Positions 32,982-42,089 of a DNA stretch of 64,000 bases are shown piece after piece. Position 1 is the first letter of the stretch, and each line of letters opens with the position of its first letter. The DNA is from an uncultured Erysipelotrichaceae bacterium. Its GTDB lineage: Bacteria > Bacillota_I > Bacilli_A > RF39 > UBA660. The notes under the pieces are model-generated. The model saw nothing but the letters and a program-made list of their open reading frames with translations. It ran no database searches and was not told where the DNA came from. The stretch lies in NCBI GenBank assembly GCA_902789225.1, contig CADANC010000002.1, forward strand, positions 124,001 through 188,000, in the 5' to 3' direction. The translations under genes were made by a program, and so were the position numbers.

Positions 32982-33316
32982 TTTATCTCCTTTAATTCAT
33001 ATTCTATTATTTCTTCTTCTAATTTATACTTTATTTTTATATTATTGTCTTTTTTATCAATGTTTATTACCTGTAAGATAGGATTCATTTCTGAATGTAA
33101 TTCTTTTATAAATATATTAGCTTTTTCTTCATTAAAATCATAATCTAGTATTAAATCATTATTTTCCTTATGAAGAATATTGTTATTATAATTATATTTT
33201 ACTAATGAACCATCTTCATTATAGGTAATTATTCCATCTAAAAAAATAGCCCGAACTTTATCCGACTTAATATTATCATTATTCCTTATTTTATAAATAA
33301 TATTAATCTTAGACAT
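32978..33316 (-). CDS. ywiB: DUF1934 (YwiB-like) beta-barrel protein
   Basis: A 112-residue small calycin-like barrel of the DUF1934/YwiB family (function unknown). It begins INIIYKIRNNDNIKS and has regular alternating strands up to IIEYELKEIK. The argS start overlaps its stop, matching the ywiB-argS order of Bacillus, which supports the identification despite low sequence similarity. Gene symbol is by synteny and family. Confidence 0.72.
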   Translation of the reverse strand: MSKINIIYKIRNNDNIKSDKVRAIFLDGIITYNEDGSLVKYNYNNNILHKENNDLILDYDFNEEKANIFIKELHSEMNPILQVINIDKKDNNIKIKYKLEEEIIEYELKEIK

Positions 33317-33413
33317 ACTTTCCCTCTTTTTAACGAATATATTATAACATATTTTATTATAATTTTCTTAATATTAAACCTTTTTTTTGATATACTTATA
33401 ATGAGGTGATGAT

Positions 33414-34277
33414 ATGCCATATCAAATTATTATTGGTATTGTTATTGTAGTATGTATTTTATTAATATTAATATTATTAGGTAAGAATAAATTTAATTTT
33501 TCCATTATAAAGATTGAAGAAGCAGAATCTAATATTGAAATATACTTAGAAAAGAAGAGAAATTTATTAGAAAGAGCTATTCCAATATTAAAGAAAGAAT
33601 TAAAACAAGATGACTTTTTAAAAAGTCTTGATAAGTTAGATAAAGAAGTTTTAAATCATTTTCAAACTAATGCTTTATTACATAATGCTTATTTAGAGTT
33701 ATTAGGTATTATTGATGAAAATGAGAAATTACTTAAAAGTAAAACTATAAAGAAGATAATAAATGATTTAGATTCAAATGAACAAAATAGAATTGGTAGT
33801 GTTAAATATTATAATGATAATGTTACTAATTTTAATAAATTAGTTAATTCTTTTCCAACTAGTATTATTGCTTTCTTTTGTAGATATAAAAATAAAGATT
33901 ATTATAACGATGAAGATAAAGAAATTGATGAATTATTAGAAAATGATGATAATGAAGTTATAGAAACTAATGATAAATTTGGTGAAGATAATCAAAAATA
34001 TGAATCAGTTAAAAATGTAGAAAATGACGATAACGAAGAAGCTGATGAGTTAGTTTTAGATAATGATGATGAAAATGAAGATGAAGAAGATTTTGATGAA
34101 GAATATCCTGATGATGAGGAAAATGAAGAGAAATTAGAAGAAGAAATAGAAGATGACGATGATGATGAAAATGAAGATGAAGACGACTCTGAAGATGATC
34201 AAAATACTGATACATTAGATGAGATTATTATTGATAATCAAGATATTGAAGAATATGATGAGGAGAAAGACAAATAA
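33414..34277 (+). CDS. LemA-like membrane protein with very acidic tail
   Basis: A 287-residue protein. One N-terminal membrane helix (about 3-23, YQIIIGIVIVVCILLILILLG) is followed by a helical bundle (about 30-165) whose LEKKRNLLERAIPILKKEL and GSVKYYNDNVTNFNKLVNSFPTSIIA match the LemA family ending motif. Residues about 170-287 are extremely acidic and disordered (runs of Asp and Glu), which normal LemA proteins lack. Shine-Dalgarno GAGGTGATG. The stop overlaps the pta start by one base (TAATG), so they form an operon. Function of LemA proteins is not settled. Confidence 0.78.
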   Translation: MPYQIIIGIVIVVCILLILILLGKNKFNFSIIKIEEAESNIEIYLEKKRNLLERAIPILKKELKQDDFLKSLDKLDKEVLNHFQTNALLHNAYLELLGIIDENEKLLKSKTIKKIINDLDSNEQNRIGSVKYYNDNVTNFNKLVNSFPTSIIAFFCRYKNKDYYNDEDKEIDELLENDDNEVIETNDKFGEDNQKYESVKNVENDDNEEADELVLDNDDENEDEEDFDEEYPDDEENEEKLEEEIEDDDDDENEDEDDSEDDQNTDTLDEIIIDNQDIEEYDEEKDK

Positions 34278-35266
34278 TGAGTTTTATAGATAATATTATT
34301 ACTAGAGCTAAAGCGGATAAAAAGACTATAGTTCTTCCTGAAACTATGGATGATAGAGTTTTAGGAGCTGCTGAAAAAATTGTTAATGAAGATGTTGCTA
34401 ATGTTATACTAATTGGTAATAAAGAAGAAATATTAGAAAAAAATAGTAGTTTAAATAAATGTGTTATTATTGATCCTATTGAAGATTCTGTCTTAACTGA
34501 TGAATTAACTTTAAAGTTATATGATCTAAGAAAAGAAAAAGGATTAAGTGAAGAAGAAGCTAGAAAACTATTAACTGAAGATTATATGTATTTTGCTTGT
34601 ATGTTAGTTAAAACAGGAAGAGCAGATGGGGTTGTTAGTGGTGCTTGTCATTCTACTGCTAATACCCTTCGTCCTGCATTACAAATTATTAAAACTAAAG
34701 AGAATTGTAAATTAGTTAGTGCTTTCTTCTTAATGGTTGTTCCTGATTGTCAATATGGTTCTAATGGAACCTTTATATTTGCAGATTCTGGATTAGTTCA
34801 AGATCCTACTAGTGAAGAACTTGCTTATATAGCTAATAGTAGTGCTGATAGTTTTGAATTACTTGTTCAAGATAAAGCTAGAGTTGCTATGCTATCTCAT
34901 TCAAGTATGGGTAGTGCAAAACATGAATTAGTTGATAAAGTAGTTAATGGAGTAAATCTTGCTAAAGAAATGTATCCTAAGTTAGAAATAGATGGAGAGT
35001 TACAATTAGATGCTGCTATAGTTCCTGAGGTTGCAAATAGTAAGGCACCTAATTCTAAAGTAGCAGGACATGCTAATGTTTTGATTTTTCCTAATTTAGA
35101 TGCTGGAAATATTGGATATAAATTAGTTCAAAGACTTGCTAAAGCTGAGGCTTATGGACCTATTACACAAGGTATAGCTGCTCCAATCAATGATTTAAGT
35201 AGAGGTTGCTCTGTAGATGATATAGTTGGAGTTGTTGCAATAACTTGTGTGCAAGCTCAAGGCTAA
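34277..35266 (+). CDS. pta: Phosphate acetyltransferase
   Basis: A 329-residue Pta converting acetyl-CoA and phosphate to acetyl phosphate, the first half of the acetate-ATP pathway. KKTIVLPETMDDRVLGAAEKI is the standard N-terminus; DGVVSGACHSTANTLRPALQIIKT and VAGHANVLIFPNLDAGNIGYKLVQRLA are diagnostic. No acetate kinase gene is in the window. It is translationally coupled to the LemA-like gene and ends at a bidirectional terminator. Confidence 0.95.
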   Translation: MSFIDNIITRAKADKKTIVLPETMDDRVLGAAEKIVNEDVANVILIGNKEEILEKNSSLNKCVIIDPIEDSVLTDELTLKLYDLRKEKGLSEEEARKLLTEDYMYFACMLVKTGRADGVVSGACHSTANTLRPALQIIKTKENCKLVSAFFLMVVPDCQYGSNGTFIFADSGLVQDPTSEELAYIANSSADSFELLVQDKARVAMLSHSSMGSAKHELVDKVVNGVNLAKEMYPKLEIDGELQLDAAIVPEVANSKAPNSKVAGHANVLIFPNLDAGNIGYKLVQRLAKAEAYGPITQGIAAPINDLSRGCSVDDIVGVVAITCVQAQG

Positions 35267-35276
35267 TTATAAAAAT

Positions 35277-35305
35277 AAAATATCCACAAATAATGTGGAT
35301 ATTTT
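35277..35305. terminator. Bidirectional terminator between pta and the LURP-like gene
   Basis: AAAATATCCACA / TGTGGATATTTT with a 5-base loop and T runs on both strands. The arms contain near-DnaA-box sequence (TATCCACA), similar to the hairpin at 4666-4682. Confidence 0.8.
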
Positions 35306-35309
35306 TTTA

Positions 35310-35795
35310 TTATGATGAAGAAGCTGCTTGAGCTCTATCTATGTCATTAGTTATAGCAACAATTATTGTTAGTATTAATATATAATCTTTCTCATCAAAT
35401 ATATCAATAATATATTGGTCTCCTATTGTTATATATTTTCTAGTTATTTCACCAACTTTTTCGCCTTTATCATTAAATACAGTAAAATTATGACTTAAGA
35501 AATTACCTTCTACTCTATAATTGTTTGATAATTCATAGTCGTTTTTAAAAAATTTAAATTTCTTCTTTATATTGAATTCTTTTTGCCCATTGATAAAGAC
35601 ATTATAGTTTGGCATTAGATGTAATAGTTCTTGTTCTATATAAGCAAGTTCTTTTCCATTAGGATCTTTTATCCATGTTTTTGAACCTAATGATATTGCT
35701 TTACTAGATATCTCTAGAATATTCTTGTCTTGTTCATCTTTAATAAAATATCTGTTGTGAAATGAGAATACTTTTTCTTTTATATATAATTTCAT
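35310..35795 (-). CDS. LURP-one/YxjI-like protein
   Basis: About 161 residues with a Tubby-like C2 barrel fold. KEKVFSFHNRYFIKDEQDKNILEISSKAISLGSKTWIKD and KEFNIKKKFKFFKNDYEL are typical of the LURP-one-related family (PF04525). The C-terminus has a hydrophobic strand (DYILILTIIVAITND) that fills the barrel. Function in bacteria is unknown. ATG 35795 overlaps the ung stop (ATGA) with GGAGAG upstream, so it is the last gene of the operon that starts at the DHH gene. Confidence 0.75.
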   Translation of the reverse strand: MKLYIKEKVFSFHNRYFIKDEQDKNILEISSKAISLGSKTWIKDPNGKELAYIEQELLHLMPNYNVFINGQKEFNIKKKFKFFKNDYELSNNYRVEGNFLSHNFTVFNDKGEKVGEITRKYITIGDQYIIDIFDEKDYILILTIIVAITNDIDRAQAASSS

Positions 35796-36454
35796 TCTAC
35801 TCTCCAATCTATTTCTTCTATTCCTTGACTTTTTAAAAACTCATTAGTCTTAGAAAACGGTTTACTACCGAAGAATCCATTTCTTGCTGAAAAAGGTGAT
35901 GGATGAGCCGATTCTATTATTAAATGTTTTGAGTTTGTAATTAGTTCTTTCTTTTTTCTAGCATATGCTCCCCATAGTATAAATACTATTGGGGTTTCTT
36001 TTTCATTTAAAATTTTAATAACATTATCTGTGAATAATTCCCATCCTCTGTTAGCGTGTGAAGTAGGTTTATGTTCTTCTACTGTTAATACTGCATTTAA
36101 AAGTAGTACTCCTTCTTTCGCCCATGGTTTAAGTGAATTAGATTTAGGAAATTGTATTCCTAAATCACTTTCTAGTTCCTTAAAAATGTTTTGTAGTGAG
36201 GGTGGCTTTAATACTTCATTTGATACTGAGAAAGATAATCCTTCTGCTTGATTAGGTCCATGATATGGATCTTGGCCTAGTATAACTACCTTTACTTTGT
36301 CAAAATCAGTATATCTAAATGCATTAAACACTTCGTTTTGTGGTGGATAAATTGTCTTACTTTTATATTCTTCTTTTATAAAGTCTAATAATTTCTCAAA
36401 ATATTCTTTTTTGAATTCATTAGATAATACTTTATCCCAACTGTTTCCTATCAT
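35792..36454 (-). CDS. ung: Uracil-DNA glycosylase, family 1
   Basis: A 220-residue family-1 UDG that removes uracil from DNA. VVILGQDPYHGPNQAEGLSFSV contains the catalytic Asp-bearing GQDPYH motif, and IIESAHPSPFSARNGFFGSKPFSKTNEFL contains the HPSPLSA-type motif with the catalytic His. ATG 36454 is chosen from TAGGTG upstream and the canonical start; the frame extends nine codons further with no support. Confidence 0.95.
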   Translation of the reverse strand: MIGNSWDKVLSNEFKKEYFEKLLDFIKEEYKSKTIYPPQNEVFNAFRYTDFDKVKVVILGQDPYHGPNQAEGLSFSVSNEVLKPPSLQNIFKELESDLGIQFPKSNSLKPWAKEGVLLLNAVLTVEEHKPTSHANRGWELFTDNVIKILNEKETPIVFILWGAYARKKKELITNSKHLIIESAHPSPFSARNGFFGSKPFSKTNEFLKSQGIEEIDWRVE

Positions 36455-36461
36455 ATAACAC

Positions 36462-36917
36462 CTACTTATGGTATGATTCATTATTTAATATTTTAAATGA
36501 TCTATATATTTGTTCTAATAATATTATTCTAAATAATTGATGTGGAAAAGTCATTTTAGAAAATGATAGTTTAAAATTACTTCTTTCCTTTATACTATTT
36601 GATAATCCGTAACTACCACCTATTACAAAAGTGATATTTGGGTTAATTGTTTGTATAGATTCTATTCTTTGGGCAAATTCTTCTGAAGATAATTCTTTTC
36701 CTTCTATTTCTAAAGTTATTACATAGTCTTTAGAATCTATATGCTTTAATATCTCTATTCCTTCTAAATTAATTGATTTATCTATATCATCATATGATAT
36801 ATCTTTTACTTCAATTATTTCTATTTTAGTATATCTTGTTAGTCTTTTTTTATATTCTTCTATAGCATCTCTAAAAAACTCTTCTTTTATATTTCCTACA
36901 CATATTATTTTTATCAT
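36462..36917 (-). CDS. rlmH: 23S rRNA pseudouridine-1915 methyltransferase
   Basis: A 151-residue SPOUT enzyme that methylates pseudouridine 1915 in helix 69 of 23S rRNA. FVIGGSYGLSNSIKERSNFKLSFSKMTFPHQLFRIILLEQIYRSFKILNNESYHK is the conserved SAM-binding trefoil knot and C-terminus (usual form NNEPYHK). GAGGTTT precedes the start. It neighbours walJ as in Bacillus, where rlmH follows the walJ/htrC region. Confidence 0.95.
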   Translation of the reverse strand: MIKIICVGNIKEEFFRDAIEEYKKRLTRYTKIEIIEVKDISYDDIDKSINLEGIEILKHIDSKDYVITLEIEGKELSSEEFAQRIESIQTINPNITFVIGGSYGLSNSIKERSNFKLSFSKMTFPHQLFRIILLEQIYRSFKILNNESYHK

Positions 36918-36918
36918 A

Positions 36919-37680
36919 TTAAACCTCTATTAATTCTGTTCCTGTATCCTGGTAAGCTATTGTTACTCTTATATTATCATCTATTTCATTTCTTACTGTA
37001 TTATATGCTAATTCTTTAGTATTGTTTGTTTCACTTATATGTGCTAATACTATATTTTTTGTATTAGATCCTATAATCTTCTTAAGATATTTAGCTGTTG
37101 TGTAATTAGATAGATGACCATAATCAGATATAACTCTTTCTTTTAAGAATCTAGGATATGGTCCATTCATTAACATTTCTTCATCATGATTAGTTTCTAT
37201 TATATACATATCTTTATTTATCATAGTATTTAGAAATTTTCTATTAATATAGCCTGTATCTGTTACATATGTAATTGTTTTTCCTTCACACGTTATATTA
37301 TATCCTACTGAACATGGAGCATCATGAGATGTATGAATTAAATTAATATGCATTCCATTAATATCTGTATCATCATCTATATATATACAATCTTCTTCTG
37401 TAAGTATAGGTATAAATTCTTGTAGAGATTTAAACATTTTTTGTGGAATAAATAATTTCAAATTACTTTTCTTAATAAATGTTTCTACGCCTTTTATATG
37501 GTCTTTATGATTATGTGTTATTAACAATCCAGCAAAATCATTTATATCTAAATTTAACTTTGTAATTTCTTCTATTAATTTTTTGTAAGATATTCCTAAG
37601 TCAATTATTATCTTTATAGTGTCAGAAAGGATAATTGTACAATTACCCTTTGATCCACTTTGTATAACTTTTATTTTCAT
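36919..37680 (-). CDS. walJ: MBL-fold hydrolase WalJ/YycJ type
   Basis: A 253-residue metallo-beta-lactamase-fold protein with intact metal motif LLITHNHKDHIKG (HxHxDH, about 54-66). Later ligand regions are LIHTSHDAPCSVGYNI and VLAHISETNNTKELA. This is the WalJ (YycJ) family, possibly a nuclease linked to replication and wall control in Bacillus. Unlike Bacillus, the walRK two-component genes are not adjacent. The start overlaps the M23 peptidase stop. Confidence 0.88.
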   Translation of the reverse strand: MKIKVIQSGSKGNCTIILSDTIKIIIDLGISYKKLIEEITKLNLDINDFAGLLITHNHKDHIKGVETFIKKSNLKLFIPQKMFKSLQEFIPILTEEDCIYIDDDTDINGMHINLIHTSHDAPCSVGYNITCEGKTITYVTDTGYINRKFLNTMINKDMYIIETNHDEEMLMNGPYPRFLKERVISDYGHLSNYTTAKYLKKIIGSNTKNIVLAHISETNNTKELAYNTVRNEIDDNIRVTIAYQDTGTELIEV

Positions 37681-39188
37681 GAATATAATGCCATTGAGTT
37701 AAATGAGTTTCCACCTGAACCATATTTTATTGGATATCCACTATATGCTCCAAAGTGTAAGTGTACTCCATAGGCTACACCTGTATTACCCATAGCACCA
37801 ATTACCTGTCCTTTTGATACTGTATCATTTGCACTAACATATCTTTGACTTAGGTGACCATAATATGTATATATTCCGTTGTGATGATCTATAACTATAT
37901 ATTGACCATTTATTGATTGATATCCTGATTCTTTTACTGTTCCAGCGTTTGCTGCAAAGATTGCTGAACCATATCCACAACCTGCAATGTCATTTCCATC
38001 ATGTAATGTTCCCCAACGATAACCATATCCACTTGATATAGATGATGGTGAACCACATGTAGCTGGCCATCCCCAGTTACCAGATATTGCGACAGGTCTA
38101 CCATAAGCTGAACTTGCTCTTCTCTTAGTACCTTTAACAATAATTTCTTTTATAGGTTCCTTTAAAACTTTTGTTTCTATGGTAACTGTATTTACTGTTA
38201 CTCCGTTTACTTTTTGAATTTGTTGAGTAACTCTATTCTTACCATTTACTCCAGCTTGTGTTACTTCTTGATAATCTGTATATTGATTAGGATCTTCTTG
38301 TGTTTCTGTTGTATATTGTTTATCTTCATCCTTAATAATGTAATCTTCTTCAACAACATCTACTTGAGGTTGTACTATACCTACTTTTAATACTTGTCCT
38401 GGATACAATAATGTTTTAACATCTGTTATATCATTATTTGCTATCATAAGTTCTTCTGTAGACATTTGGTTATTAAATGCTACTTTTTCTATTGTATCTC
38501 CTGGTTGAACAACATAATTTGATTGTTCTTCTGTTGTTCCGAAAAGTAGATATTTACTTAATTCTTCTTCATCTAAATATATCTTTTTATCTATTGGAAT
38601 TCTTTGTTTTGAAATAGATATTTTATTTTTGATATATATATTTTCTATAAGTGAACCTGTTTCTTTAATTTCTAATTGTGTTTTATTAGCATATGCATCA
38701 TATAAGTCTGATGTTACAAATGCTTTAGCAGTATTTACTGCTGCATTAGTAAATGTTCCTTTTTTTATTACATAAATTGTTTGAGCATCAGTTTTTACTT
38801 TTTCACTATCTGCTTGAGTTTTAGTTACTCCACCAATTCTAATTCTATATCCATTGATAGTTAATGGTGAAATATCTTTTATTTTTTCATATATTTCTTC
38901 TACTGTATAAATATTATTATTATATGTATATTCTTGTTTAATTTCTAAATCTTTTGGAGTATATACTTTATCAACATTATATTTCTTTTTAACTTCTTCT
39001 TCTTTTTTATTTATATATTTCTCTAGTTCAGTTTTAGATTCTATTAATCCTATATATTTACCTTTAAGATATACTCTATATACTTTCTGTGGTTTTGTTA
39101 ATTTGTTTGTAGTTGTGGTAAATCCTAATGATAAGGGAATTAACATTATTAATAATATTAACAATATACTTTTTATTTTCTTATTCAT
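37677..39188 (-). CDS. Secreted LysM-G5-M23 peptidoglycan endopeptidase
   Basis: A 503-residue exported enzyme. N-terminal signal peptide (about 1-22), then a coiled-coil-like region, a LysM domain (about 235-280, NYVVQPGDTIEKVAFNNQMSTEELMIANN) for glycan binding, a G5 domain (about 285-360) and a C-terminal M23 metallopeptidase. Zinc ligands are HDGNDIAG (His and Asp) and HLHFGAY; the middle His is in YYGHLSQRY. It probably cleaves peptide cross-links. Position between dnaB and walJ is reminiscent of wall hydrolases near this locus in relatives. The start overlaps dnaB by 8 bases. Confidence 0.9.
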   Translation of the reverse strand: MNKKIKSILLILLIMLIPLSLGFTTTTNKLTKPQKVYRVYLKGKYIGLIESKTELEKYINKKEEEVKKKYNVDKVYTPKDLEIKQEYTYNNNIYTVEEIYEKIKDISPLTINGYRIRIGGVTKTQADSEKVKTDAQTIYVIKKGTFTNAAVNTAKAFVTSDLYDAYANKTQLEIKETGSLIENIYIKNKISISKQRIPIDKKIYLDEEELSKYLLFGTTEEQSNYVVQPGDTIEKVAFNNQMSTEELMIANNDITDVKTLLYPGQVLKVGIVQPQVDVVEEDYIIKDEDKQYTTETQEDPNQYTDYQEVTQAGVNGKNRVTQQIQKVNGVTVNTVTIETKVLKEPIKEIIVKGTKRRASSAYGRPVAISGNWGWPATCGSPSSISSGYGYRWGTLHDGNDIAGCGYGSAIFAANAGTVKESGYQSINGQYIVIDHHNGIYTYYGHLSQRYVSANDTVSKGQVIGAMGNTGVAYGVHLHFGAYSGYPIKYGSGGNSFNSMALYS

Positions 39189-40539
39189 ATGATTCTTCCT
39201 TTTTATCTTCTCTTCTTAAACTTAAGAATGTAGATGTATTCTTCTTAAATAATAGTTCTATTGTAGCAGTTGATCCATTACGATGTTTTCCTATTATTAA
39301 TTCTGAAATGCTATTATTATCTTCAGTTCTAGCTTCTTTATTATAATAATCATCTCTATATAAGAATGCTACTATATCGGCATCTTGTTCAATAGATCCT
39401 GATTCTCTTAAGTCTGACATAATTGGTCTTTTATCTTCTCTCGTTTCAACACTACGAGATAATTGTGATAAAGCAATTATTGGAACATTTAATTCTAAAG
39501 CAAGTGTCTTTAGGCTTCTTGATATATCAGATACCTCTTGTTGTCTATTTGTACCATAGTTTTTTCCACCTGATATTAATTGTAAGTAGTCTATTACTAT
39601 CAATGATAAACCATGTTCTGAAGATGCTAGTCTACGGCACTTTGCTCTTATTTCGCCGATTGAAATTCCTGCAGTATCATCAATCATTAGATTAGTTCCT
39701 GATAGTTGTGACATAGCTTCATTTACTCTTTTCCAATCTTCATTAAGAAGTCTTCCTGTTCTTAATTTGTATCCATCTATTTGCCCTAATGAAGAAATAA
39801 TTCTTGTTGCTAATTGTTCTGCTGGCATTTCTAAGTTAAATACTGCAACAGCTTTATCTTGAATTTTAGCTGCATTTGTTGCTATATTTAGAGCAAATGC
39901 AGTTTTACCCATAGCAGGACGAGCAGCTATAATTATTAATTCACCAGCATGAAGTCCTGTTGTTAGTCTATCAAAGTCATATAATCCAGTAGCAAGTCCA
40001 GTAATTTCATTTTTATTTTCTGCTAAAAATTCTAAATTTGCTTCAGTTTTTTGTAAAACGTCTTTAATAGTTCTAAACTCTGTTGATTTTCTATTTTTTA
40101 CTATATCTAAAATCTTTTTTTCTGAATTATCTAAAATATCATTAACAGTTTCATCTGTTGAATATCCATCGCTAGCAATTTCTTCTGCTGTTGTTATTAG
40201 TCTCCTTAATATAGATGATTCTTGTACTATGTTAATGTAGTAATCTATATTTGAGGCTGTTGGTACAAAGTTTACTATTTCTGTTAAATATTCTACTCCT
40301 CCAACTTCATTTAATTCTTTTTTCTTTTGAAGTTTTGCTGTTAGTGTTGTTAAATCTAAGGGAGTAGACTCATCTGATAATTCAATAATACTTTTAAATA
40401 TCTTTTGGTTTTTTTCATCATAAAAGTCTTCTGGTGACACACTCTCGATTGCTTTTTGCATAGCATATTTAGTTAAAAAGCATGCGCCTAATACAGATTC
40501 TTCAGCTTCTAAATTGTTAGGTAATGTCCTTATAGGCAT
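39181..40539 (-). CDS. dnaB: Replicative DNA helicase DnaB
   Basis: A 452-residue DnaB-family hexameric helicase (called dnaC in Bacillus). The N-terminal domain begins PIRTLPNNLEAEESVLGACFL; the RecA-like domain has Walker A IIAARPAMGKTAFALNIATN and Walker B LIVIDYLQLISG. It is essential for fork unwinding and is the usual gene after rplI. Start ATG 40539 with AGAGGTGATAAC. Confidence 0.97.
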   Translation of the reverse strand: MPIRTLPNNLEAEESVLGACFLTKYAMQKAIESVSPEDFYDEKNQKIFKSIIELSDESTPLDLTTLTAKLQKKKELNEVGGVEYLTEIVNFVPTASNIDYYINIVQESSILRRLITTAEEIASDGYSTDETVNDILDNSEKKILDIVKNRKSTEFRTIKDVLQKTEANLEFLAENKNEITGLATGLYDFDRLTTGLHAGELIIIAARPAMGKTAFALNIATNAAKIQDKAVAVFNLEMPAEQLATRIISSLGQIDGYKLRTGRLLNEDWKRVNEAMSQLSGTNLMIDDTAGISIGEIRAKCRRLASSEHGLSLIVIDYLQLISGGKNYGTNRQQEVSDISRSLKTLALELNVPIIALSQLSRSVETREDKRPIMSDLRESGSIEQDADIVAFLYRDDYYNKEARTEDNNSISELIIGKHRNGSTATIELLFKKNTSTFLSLRREDKKEESYE

Positions 40540-40549
40540 GTTATCACCT

Positions 40550-40990
40550 CTACTTTATTAAGTGTACTTTTACTGTTGCTACAATTTTTGGATATAGTTC
40601 TATTTCTACATTATGAAATCCTAAACTAGAAATAGAATTATCCATTTTAATCATATTCTTTTCTATCTTTATATCTTTCTTTCCTAATTCATCTTTTATT
40701 TGTTTAGCACTTACACTTCCAAATACTTTGTCTCCTGCTCCTGTTTTTACTTGGAATTCTAGCACTTCTTTATCAATTAATTTCTTTAATTCTTTTGCTT
40801 TTTCTTGTTCTTCTAGATCTTTTGCTTTCTTTTCTTTATTTTCTTTTTCTAATTGTCTTAAAGAGTCTTTTGTTTTTAAAACGGCATATCCGTTTTTTAT
40901 TAGGTAATTTTCTGCATAACCAGTTTTTACATCCTTAATATCCCCTTTTTTTCCTTGGCCACGTAAATCTTTAATGAATATTACTTCCAT
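40550..40990 (-). CDS. rplI: Ribosomal protein bL9
   Basis: A 146-residue L9 with two globular parts joined by a long helix. MEVIFIKDLRGQGKKGDIKDVKTGYAENYLIKNGYAV is the conserved N-terminal domain. The C-terminal domain ends AKVHLIK-type. Overlaps the DHH gene stop by 1 base (start ATG 40990) and precedes dnaB by 10 bases, the standard gdpP-rplI-dnaB arrangement. Confidence 0.96.
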   Translation of the reverse strand: MEVIFIKDLRGQGKKGDIKDVKTGYAENYLIKNGYAVLKTKDSLRQLEKENKEKKAKDLEEQEKAKELKKLIDKEVLEFQVKTGAGDKVFGSVSAKQIKDELGKKDIKIEKNMIKMDNSISSLGFHNVEIELYPKIVATVKVHLIK

Positions 40991-41973
40991 TATTTTACCT
41001 CCTCTTCAATTATTTTTTTCAACTTATCATGTACTTTGCTTATTTTGTCTTCTTTGACAGTTGCTGCTCCATGATAAGCATCTCCTCCTCCTTTAAAGTT
41101 TGATAATATTTTGTTTATATCAAATTCTCCTAGACTTCTTGCACTTATTCCTATTTCTTCTTTTGATAGTTTTGCTATTACAAATGAAGCTTCAATATTA
41201 TTAAAATATAGAAGTGTGTCTGCTACTTTAGCTATATCTTCTCTCCTATATAATGTATATGGAGATCCTTTTGTTATAGCTATATTTCCTATTGTTTCAA
41301 CACTTGTTAATAATTTTTCTCTTTCTGTATATTCTTCTAAATCTTGTTTTAGAAGATATTGTACTTTTTGGGCACTTGCTCCTAAACAAGATAAATAATA
41401 TGCTGAATAATATGTTTCTCTTGTTGTTTTTAGTATAAAGTTGTTTGTATCTAATACTATACCTGCTAATAATACTGTTGAATAATATGGATCTAATTCT
41501 AAATCATATTTTTCTATTAATGTAGTTATCATTTCACAAGTACTTGATACTTCTGGTTCTATTATTTGATATGCATCTTTAATTGTTGTTTTTCCGGTGT
41601 TGTGATGATCTAAAATTACTTTTCTATCAAATTTTTTAAGTGCTTCTGCACTTTGTACTAATTCTGTTTTGTTAGTATCTAATATTATTAATAGATTTTT
41701 ACTATTCTTTGGATGCATCTTTTCTTCTATTTCTTCTGTTTTTACTATTTCTATACATCCAGTTAATTCTATAAGAACTTTTGCCACTCCTGCTTCATGT
41801 TTCTTTTCATCTATTATGATATAAACGTTTTTACGTTTCTTTTTAATTATTTCATATAATCCTATAGTACTTCCTAAAGCATCTAAATCTAAGTTTTTAT
41901 GAGCCATTAAAAATACATTTTTAGAATTTCTTATGAATTTCATCAGTTTATTAATGTTGTTTTTTTCTTCCAT
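40990..41973 (-). CDS. DHH/DHHA1 phosphoesterase, GdpP core without sensor domains
   Basis: A 327-residue protein matching only the C-terminal half of GdpP, the cyclic-di-AMP phosphodiesterase that normally lies at this site. Metal motifs are MAHKNLDLDALGS (DxD), LIILDTNK, VILDHHNTG and GIVLDTNNF; the DHHA1 domain ends with SNFKGGGDAYHGAA, the usual GGGHxxAA-type motif. The two membrane helices, PAS and degenerate GGDEF domains of normal GdpP (about 655 residues) are missing. A good Shine-Dalgarno (GGAAGGAG) precedes ATG 41973, and the start looks native, so this is not a truncated pseudogene. Substrate could be c-di-AMP or its breakdown product pApA. Confidence 0.82.
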   Translation of the reverse strand: MEEKNNINKLMKFIRNSKNVFLMAHKNLDLDALGSTIGLYEIIKKKRKNVYIIIDEKKHEAGVAKVLIELTGCIEIVKTEEIEEKMHPKNSKNLLIILDTNKTELVQSAEALKKFDRKVILDHHNTGKTTIKDAYQIIEPEVSSTCEMITTLIEKYDLELDPYYSTVLLAGIVLDTNNFILKTTRETYYSAYYLSCLGASAQKVQYLLKQDLEEYTEREKLLTSVETIGNIAITKGSPYTLYRREDIAKVADTLLYFNNIEASFVIAKLSKEEIGISARSLGEFDINKILSNFKGGGDAYHGAATVKEDKISKVHDKLKKIIEEEVK

Positions 41974-42064
41974 AATTTGCTCCTTCCACTAGAAATACGC
42001 ACTTTTCATTACATAATATATTTTACTATAATATAATGAGTAATTCAAATAAAGAGAACAAAAA

Positions 42065-42089
42065 AAGTAGTTATTTTTCATAACTACTT
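42065..42089 (-). terminator. Intrinsic terminator of the rpsF-ssb-rpsR operon
   Basis: AAGTAGTTAT / ATAACTACTT with loop TTTTC; leftward reading ends CTTTTTTTG. It overlaps the rpsR stop. Confidence 0.8.

Noticed and set aside
32982-33413. T-box leader upstream of argS or ywiB
   Set aside because: The ywiB-lemA gap is short (about 97 bases) and lacks the AGGGTGGNACCGCG motif and the specifier stem.
34009-34215. Leftward His/Leu-rich frame inside the LemA-like gene
   Set aside because: It is the mirror of the acidic Asp/Glu codons of the LemA-like tail, so it is an artefact of low complexity.
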